NCBI GenBank assembly: GCA_945957135.1
Contig: CAMFLK010000005.1
Span: 1 to 46,543, forward strand
Direction of reading: 5' to 3'
DNA from: an uncultured Rhodospirillales bacterium
GTDB lineage: Bacteria > Pseudomonadota > Alphaproteobacteria > Acetobacterales > Acetobacteraceae
DNA length: 46,543 nt
This document shows positions 41,011 through 46,543 of this stretch, piece after piece. Within the stretch, counting starts at the first letter, position 1, and each line of letters begins with the position of its first letter. The notes under the pieces were generated by a model. That model searched no databases and was not told the origin of the DNA. It was given only the letters and a program-made list of their open reading frames with translations. Position numbers and translations under genes: made by a program.

Positions 41011-41242
41011 CGGGTGTGGCTCCGAGAGAAGGATGCATGGGTGGGTCGGCAGCAGGGGCGGCTGCTGCCCGGGTGCTCCAGGCCTGCCGCGCCGCCTGCC
41101 GTGCCAGCGCCCGAACCAACTCAAAGAGGGAAGAGGAAGCTGCGGCCCGCGCATCCCCCTGCCCCTCAGAGCAAGCGTGCTCGCCAGCCACCGGAGCGGT
41201 AGCGACAGGCGGGTCGTTGGAATGGGCACGGGGCAGGCACAT
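41003..41242 (-). CDS. Small hypothetical protein encoded upstream of, and overlapping, the HTH gene
   Basis: MCLPRAHSNDPPVATAPVAG...SSSLFELVRALARQAARQAW...; TGA overlaps the start region of the HTH gene (ATGCCTGA). TTG 41290 is an alternative start. Confidence 0.4.
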   Translation of the reverse strand: MCLPRAHSNDPPVATAPVAGEHACSEGQGDARAAASSSLFELVRALARQAARQAWSTRAAAAPAADPPMHPSLGATPDA

Positions 41243-41323
41243 GCGGGCGAGAAAGAAGCGGCTTGGTGTCCGCAACCAGCCTGCCAACAAAGTAAATGCC
41301 TGAAATTGGAATAATAATGCCTA

Positions 41324-41347
41324 TTCATCACAGTGAACTGTGATGAA
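41324..41347. promoter_or_regulatory. Operator-like perfect dyad upstream of the recombinase operon
   Basis: TTCATCACAGT-GA-ACTGTGATGAA, 11-bp perfect arms; minus-strand TTCACT/TATTAT promoter-like hexamers overlap or adjoin it. Confidence 0.75.
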
Positions 41348-41404
41348 GGGCGCAACTCGCACATTGAGAACCGTGGCGCCCGCGACCGGTACCAATTCGA
41401 ACAG

Positions 41405-41432
41405 AAAAATCCCCCCGGCCGAAACCGGGGGG
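41405..41432 (-). terminator. Rho-independent terminator of the repressor gene
   Basis: Minus strand: CCCCCCGG-TTTCGG-CCGGGGGG followed by ATTTTT, directly downstream of the stop codon at 41441. Confidence 0.88.
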
Positions 41433-41440
41433 ATCGTTCA

Positions 41441-42253
41441 TTAGAAATTCGGCGGGGGCCGGGCCTGCCAAGCCGCGACAACGACGCCCAAGATAGCAAT
41501 CCGGCCATCGCCTGCGGAGGCGGTGGCGGTCGTCTGCCACGGCGCCGGCAGGGGCTGCTGGTGGTGCGGTGACGTGGAGAGCGGCCACAACCATGTCTCG
41601 CCCTCGTCGGTTGAGACTTCGCGTACGGTCACCTCGGTCCGGCCGGTATCATTGGTCCGGGCGATGACCACGATGCTGTCATCCGGCACGGAGGCATCTT
41701 TTTGCCGTGGCACAACGGTACAGACGAGGATGGACCCGGCGGGGAATACCAATTCCGCGCAGGGCGCCTTGACTCGGACACCGATCAGAGACAGCGCCGA
41801 TGGCGCCACATCGTCAGGCATCAGGATTCCGTCAGAGCTATCGGCCTTCTCGGCCGAATCCCGCCAAACGCCAGCTTGGGCGATGGCGGAGATTTGCACC
41901 CAGCGATAGCCAGCTGGAGGCTCGGCCGCAGCCGGAGATGTAGCCGCCTCGGAACAGTGCCCGAGAAGACCGTCTCGCGGCGCGTTGGGAAACGCCTCGA
42001 CGATGCGCTCGAGGACGGAAAGCGAGAGCGAGCGTGAATTCCCGCGCAGGAAGTTGTAGATGGTATTGGGCCGCGCTATGCCGATGGCCCGGGAGAGGCT
42101 GGCGGGACTGAGCCCGTTCCGCTTCATGAACCGGCGCAGGGCCTCCCGGCGAAGTTCCGCCCGCTCATCCTCGGCGATCCTGCCTTGGCGGGAAGGCAGA
42201 CGTGTTGAACTCGACGTGCCCCGGTCGGGGGCTCGTCTTTGGTCTTGGGTCAT
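41441..42253 (-). CDS. HTH plus S24/LexA-CI-like repressor
   Basis: N-terminal HTH (RRFMKRNGLSPASLSRAIGIARPNTIYNFLRG), C-terminal S24-like fold pattern (GVRVKAPCAELVFPAGSILVCTVVP...IVVIARTND...TVREV); start at ATG 42253, open to 42328. Confidence 0.78.
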   Translation of the reverse strand: MTQDQRRAPDRGTSSSTRLPSRQGRIAEDERAELRREALRRFMKRNGLSPASLSRAIGIARPNTIYNFLRGNSRSLSLSVLERIVEAFPNAPRDGLLGHCSEAATSPAAAEPPAGYRWVQISAIAQAGVWRDSAEKADSSDGILMPDDVAPSALSLIGVRVKAPCAELVFPAGSILVCTVVPRQKDASVPDDSIVVIARTNDTGRTEVTVREVSTDEGETWLWPLSTSPHHQQPLPAPWQTTATASAGDGRIAILGVVVAAWQARPPPNF

Positions 42254-43261
42254 GGAGATTGTCCTGAGAAGCCCGTCCCTCTCTTCAAGCCGCTTGCGTC
42301 GCGGCGGCAGGCTCGTCGAGCACACCACAGCTCTCGCGAATGATTGCGGTTGCCGTGGTCGCTGAAGGGAGGGGAGCGGGCAAAAGAACCTGCTTCAAAT
42401 AAATGGTAACGGATAAGAAAAAATCAACAATATTTAAAAATATACTTGAATATCAATCAAACAATGACCGCAAATCGGGATGAATTATTGCGCGGTAATA
42501 ACGGTATTTGTGAAGTTCATCGACCATGGAGAATACGGCGCCCTGTCATGGCGTCAGCGACCTGCAAGGAATGGGTACTCGCGCTGACCCCGGCCCCTCA
42601 CCACAGCACACTCGCCGGTTGGCTTTCAGTGTCCGGATCTGCTCCAGTTCGTCAAATGCCGTCGGGCCAAATATGGTTAGTAACGGTTAGTCGGCAGGAA
42701 GGAGCGATGAAAGAAGCTGCGTTGGGTGTACGTACCTGGAGGCTGAAGGTGGTTGGTGGGTTGGCTGGGGGGCTTGGAAGCTGCGATTGTAGTTCTTCTC
42801 TGTACAACCCTTCACCGCACCGTTGGAGGGGTTTCGGAGCTAGGCACAGCTGGCCAATCCCCGCCAGATCGGCTGGGTGGCTGCTGTCCTCTACGATCAG
42901 TCACCGCTCCGCCGGAGCCGGCCCCGTCGCTTTGGCCCCAATACCCGAAGAGCCGGGTATCGGAATCGCTCGCCACTTATCGAAGGCTGCTCCCGCCTCC
43001 GGCGACCTTGGGCTCCGAGCTTCCGCAGCGCCCTCAGGGTTTATGTCGCTATCCCACGGTACCCCAGCCAGGCCGCCGCGCCGCTGTCTTTTCCCGACCA
43101 CGGTGACCCGGCGCACCCTGGCTCAGCCGGGGCACGCATAGGTCCTTTATAAAAATGCCCCTGAGTCACGAGTCGGCGTTCGTGCATATCTGCCAACTCA
43201 TGGCGGCATGGATGGTCATGCCTGATACGAGAGACCGGCTGCCCCCTACCGCAGCGATAGC

Positions 43262-43480
43262 TCACTCTTCTTCGTCAGGCTGGAGCAAGGCCAAGTAAGT
43301 GACGCCCAGAGCTGTGGCCAACTCGTGAACCGTGACCAGGGTCGGGTTCCGCCGTCCCCGCTCCAGGCCGCTCAAATATTGCTGGCTAAAACCGGATAGG
43401 TCGGCGACCTGCTCCTGGGTCAAGCCCTGCGCTCGTCTCACCTTCGCAAAGTTGCGCCCCACCAGGCGCCGCATGTCCAT
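43262..43480 (-). CDS. XRE family helix-turn-helix regulator
   Basis: VGRNFAKVRRAQGLTQEQVADLSGFSQQYLSGLERGRRNPTLVTVHELATALGV. Confidence 0.9.
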   Translation of the reverse strand: MDMRRLVGRNFAKVRRAQGLTQEQVADLSGFSQQYLSGLERGRRNPTLVTVHELATALGVTYLALLQPDEEE

Positions 43481-43554
43481 GCGTCTGGTTGTCTTGGATT
43501 ACGCACTTTAAGTTTATCAACTATATGATGTAATGACGGTTCAGGAGGTGCCAT

Positions 43555-45072
43555 GTGACCAAGCCAAGTCGATACCGACGGTCGTTTCTTGAGGGGATGC
43601 AGGACACTGCTTCCCAGATACGGGCCGGGGTGAAGCGCGCCGTCGGTGCGGAAGATCACATCCGGCTAGCGGTGACCGGGCTGAGCCGTGCGGGCAAAAC
43701 CGTGTTCATCACTTCCATGGTGCAGAACCTGCTCGCGCTTGGGCAGGGAATGAACACACTGCCGAAACTCGAACGGCGTCTCACCGAAAACGGGCAGTGC
43801 CGCCTGACGTCCGTGCAGGTGCTGCCGGCCGGCGCCGGCTTTCTCCCCCGGTTCGAGCAAGAGGCCAACTTTTTTGCCTTAGCTGCGGACACTCCCGCCT
43901 GGCCATCCCGGACTGATGATGTCGCCACACTGTCCCTGATGCTGGAGATCGTGCCGCGTTCCATCGTTGGGCGGAGGCTGGGCTCGCATCGCGTGCGGCT
44001 GGACATCCTCGATTACCCTGGCGAATGGCTCCTCGATCTCCCGATGGTTGAGCAAAGCTTTGCGGAGTGGTCTGCGGCCACGCTGGCCCTCCTGCGTACG
44101 CCTCCGCGCGACGCATGCGCCGCCCCGTTCATGCAGTTCATGACCGCGCTCAGGCCGACCGATCTTGCCGACGAGAATGTCGCGCGGAAGGGGCACGCAC
44201 TCTACCGAGACGCCCTGCATGCCTGCCGTGAACGGCACGGCCTGCGCTACCTTCAGCCCGGTCGATTTCTATGTCTGGGGCCTCGCAGCGAGGCGCCGTT
44301 TCTTTGGTTTTTCCCGTTGGAAGGTGCGGAAGATACCGATCGGCCCGACACTCTCGGCGCGCTGCTGCGCGATCGCTTCGAGGCCTATTGCGACGATATG
44401 CGTGTTAATTTCTTCGATTCCCTTTTTACCGAGTTCAACCGCCAGGTGATGCTGGTTGACGTGCTCGGCGCTCTGTGTGCGGGCCGCGAAGCTTTCGAGG
44501 ACACCGCCCGCGCGATCTTGGAAATCGCAGCCTCCTTGCGCTACGGAGAAAACACGTTCACCGGCCGAATGGGCGACTTGGCCGCTCAGGCGCTGCACGC
44601 CGGAAAGCAGATGCTTCTCCTGGGTGCTTCGGGAGATGAGCCCGCCAAGACAGGACCGCGCATCGAACGTGTGGCGGTGGTGGCCACGAAGGCCGACCAT
44701 GTTCCGGAAATCAAACGGGACAACCTGCGAAATCTCCTGCGCCACCTCGCCCAGCCGGTCGCCAGTTCAGCCGTGGGGGCAGGCGTCTCGTATCACGTCG
44801 CTTCCAGTCTTCGGGCGGCATCCGATGGGACTGCGAAGATCGGCGATCACCACGTGCCGGTTGTCCAGGGCATCAAGCTCGGCGAGAGCGTTGTGCGATC
44901 ATGCTATGTCGGCGAGGTTCCCTCGGGCGCGCCACCCGAAAGCTTCTGGGGCCAACCGTATTTCGAAATGCCGGTTTTCACGCCGCCAAGAATAGATGCG
45001 ACCGGCCGCTCCGGCATCCCACATCTCCATATGGATGACATCCTCGATGAACTGATCGGCGGTCTTCTGTGA
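43555..45072 (+). CDS. ycjX: YcjX family GTPase-like protein (DUF463)
   Basis: GLSRAGKTVFITSMVQNLL P-loop, LDILDYPGEWLLDLP, VAVVATKADHVP; GTG start with SD aggaggtg. Confidence 0.9.
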   Translation: MTKPSRYRRSFLEGMQDTASQIRAGVKRAVGAEDHIRLAVTGLSRAGKTVFITSMVQNLLALGQGMNTLPKLERRLTENGQCRLTSVQVLPAGAGFLPRFEQEANFFALAADTPAWPSRTDDVATLSLMLEIVPRSIVGRRLGSHRVRLDILDYPGEWLLDLPMVEQSFAEWSAATLALLRTPPRDACAAPFMQFMTALRPTDLADENVARKGHALYRDALHACRERHGLRYLQPGRFLCLGPRSEAPFLWFFPLEGAEDTDRPDTLGALLRDRFEAYCDDMRVNFFDSLFTEFNRQVMLVDVLGALCAGREAFEDTARAILEIAASLRYGENTFTGRMGDLAAQALHAGKQMLLLGASGDEPAKTGPRIERVAVVATKADHVPEIKRDNLRNLLRHLAQPVASSAVGAGVSYHVASSLRAASDGTAKIGDHHVPVVQGIKLGESVVRSCYVGEVPSGAPPESFWGQPYFEMPVFTPPRIDATGRSGIPHLHMDDILDELIGGLL

Positions 45073-46052
45073 GCGAGATTTCGCGCGGGTTCGTCGGTCC
45101 TGATGGACCGGAAGATGGCGGCGCTCCTCAGCAGCCTGCCGCCATTCCGAAGCCGGCCGAGGAAGCCGCGACGCTCCCCGTGTCCCGCACGCTCCTGGAG
45201 GCGGACCCGGATGCCGCCACATCCGTTGAAACGAGCTGGGCGCCGGAGCGGATTGCCGGAAGATCGGAAGGGGGCCGGACAGGGCTGTGGCTAGCCGTTG
45301 GAATGATGGCTCTGCTCTTCGGGTGGGTCACGCTATCCGTCACGTGGTTGGTCATCAGCCTGTGGCATCAATCCGGGTTGCTTGGCGGGCTCGCCCTTAT
45401 TCTGTTCCTTGCCGCGCTCGGCATGCTGACCTGGGGCGCGTATGGGGAGGTTCGGGCTTACCTTCGATTGCGGCAGGTTGATGAACTTCGGAGCCTGGTC
45501 GAGTCAAACGGTACAGGCGTCGCGCATGCGAAGAACGTGGCGCGGAGCTGGCTGAATGAGGTTCGGCTGGATTCTGCTCTGAGGGCGGATGCAGCCGTCG
45601 CACTGGCCTGTGCAGCAACTGCCGATGACGTCAGAGCTGTTCTCAGGAATCGCGTTCTCCCCCAATTGAAAGCGCAGGCCAAGACTATCGGCAGAAGGGC
45701 AGCGGCGGATGGAGCGGTGGCCGTGGCGCTCTGCCCTCACCCGGCATTGGATGGCATCATCGCGGCAGTCCGGGCGATCCTGATGATTCGGCAGGTAGCT
45801 GGGCTGTTTGGGCTGCGGCCCGGAATTGGCGTGACTCTTCTCCTTTTCAGACGGGTCGCCGGGATCGCTGCCAGCGTCGGCGGGGTCGATTTGCTTTCCC
45901 AGAGCCTCGCCGATGCCGTGCTTACAACGGAAATGCCGGTTCTGAAGCATGTCGTCCACGCCATTCCTGGCTCTGGCGTCGCTGCAATCAGGTTATACCG
46001 ACTGGCGGGCGTGACGGCCGAAGCGTGCTCGCCCGTGGCCAAACTTTCATAA
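45069..46052 (+). CDS. ycjF: YcjF family membrane protein (DUF697)
   Basis: Two TM helices after a Pro-rich N-terminus, FRRVAGIAASVGGVDLLSQSLADA C-terminal region; overlaps ycjX by 4 nt. Confidence 0.82.
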   Translation: MSEISRGFVGPDGPEDGGAPQQPAAIPKPAEEAATLPVSRTLLEADPDAATSVETSWAPERIAGRSEGGRTGLWLAVGMMALLFGWVTLSVTWLVISLWHQSGLLGGLALILFLAALGMLTWGAYGEVRAYLRLRQVDELRSLVESNGTGVAHAKNVARSWLNEVRLDSALRADAAVALACAATADDVRAVLRNRVLPQLKAQAKTIGRRAAADGAVAVALCPHPALDGIIAAVRAILMIRQVAGLFGLRPGIGVTLLLFRRVAGIAASVGGVDLLSQSLADAVLTTEMPVLKHVVHAIPGSGVAAIRLYRLAGVTAEACSPVAKLS

Positions 46053-46169
46053 GGACGAGGTGGGGCGGGTGACGGCCATCCATCGCACGCGGTCATATGT
46101 AGGACACACTTTAGTTTCCGGAGGACCGCGAGACATCCAAGGCTTCACCTACAAAGCGAATGTGGTCAG

Positions 46170-46543
46170 TGGGCTGCTGCCGGTTCTGTGGACACCCATC
46201 TTAAGCTGACGCGGCCTTCCGTTCGAACTCCATAGGACTGAGATAGCCGATGGTCGAGTGGCGTCGTTGCGGGTTGTAGAACCGCTCGATGTAGTCGAAC
46301 ACGTCGGCCCGTGCCTGATCGCGGGTCCGATAGACCTTGCGGGCCGTGCGTTCGGTTTTCAGCGAGGAGAAGAAGCTCTCCATTGCGGCATTGTCCCAGA
46401 CGTTGCCGGATCGGCTCATGCTGCACGTCACGCCGTGATCGGCCATGAGCTTTTGGAATGGCTCGCTGCTGTATTGGCTGCCGCGGTCCGAGTGATGCAG
46501 CAGCGCATCCGGCTTGCCACGGCGCCAGATCGCCATCACCAGT
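46170..46543 (-). mobile_element. IS3-family insertion sequence, partial (cut by window end)
   Basis: OrfB transposase C-terminus plus candidate terminus TGGGCTGCTGCCGGTTCTGTGGACACCC at about 46170; exact IS end is inferred. Confidence 0.75.
46201..46543 (-). CDS. IS3 family transposase OrfB (rve integrase core), 5' part missing
   Basis: LLHHSDRGSQYSS...SRSGNVWDNAAMESFFSSLKTER...YIERFYNPQRRHSTIGYLSPMEFE (D and E of the DDE triad). Confidence 0.93.
   Translation of the reverse strand, partial: LVMAIWRRGKPDALLHHSDRGSQYSSEPFQKLMADHGVTCSMSRSGNVWDNAAMESFFSSLKTERTARKVYRTRDQARADVFDYIERFYNPQRRHSTIGYLSPMEFERKAASA

Noticed and set aside
42446-43141. 231-aa plus-strand ORF in the repressor-XRE gap
   Set aside because: No recognisable domain, atypical composition, overlapping alternative ORFs of equal quality.
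35709-46543. Exact element boundaries/direct-repeat att sites of the recombinase island
   Set aside because: I looked for repeats of the A2M-proximal junction near 41-43 kb and 46 kb and found none convincing; the far end may lie outside the window.

Overview
High-GC (about 70% by eye) alphaproteobacterial-type chromosome fragment, probably Acetobacteraceae-like; the taxon is inferred, not proven. Positions 1-25 are a Nextera/Tn5 sequencing adapter, so the left end is an artefactual contig edge. About 26-35.8 kb reads as an ordinary chromosomal backbone: mprF (truncated by the edge), class I lysK, a DinG-like Fe-S helicase, Bcr/CflA MFS, family 5 SBP, rmuC, gmhA, an MBL hydrolase, a sugar-acid-like FAH/DHDPS/Gfo-Idh cluster, a PEP-CTERM protein, a porin, a GntR/hyuB/hyuA/amino-acid ABC/2OG-oxygenase/amidase/diaminopropionate-ammonia-lyase catabolic region, and a large alpha-2-macroglobulin gene. 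About 35.8-46.5 kb has visibly lower GC and is accessory. It holds a leftward recombination module (S24-like repressor with substituted catalytic dyad, perfect 24-bp operator-like dyad, small ORF, excisionase-like HTH, two tyrosine recombinases, one large serine recombinase) abutting the 3' end of the A2M gene, an XRE regulator divergent from a ycjX-ycjF pair, and a truncated IS3-family transposase at the right edge. The best candidate for something unusual is the hybrid Tyr-Tyr-Ser recombinase module and its regulatory region. Novelty cannot be established without database searches.
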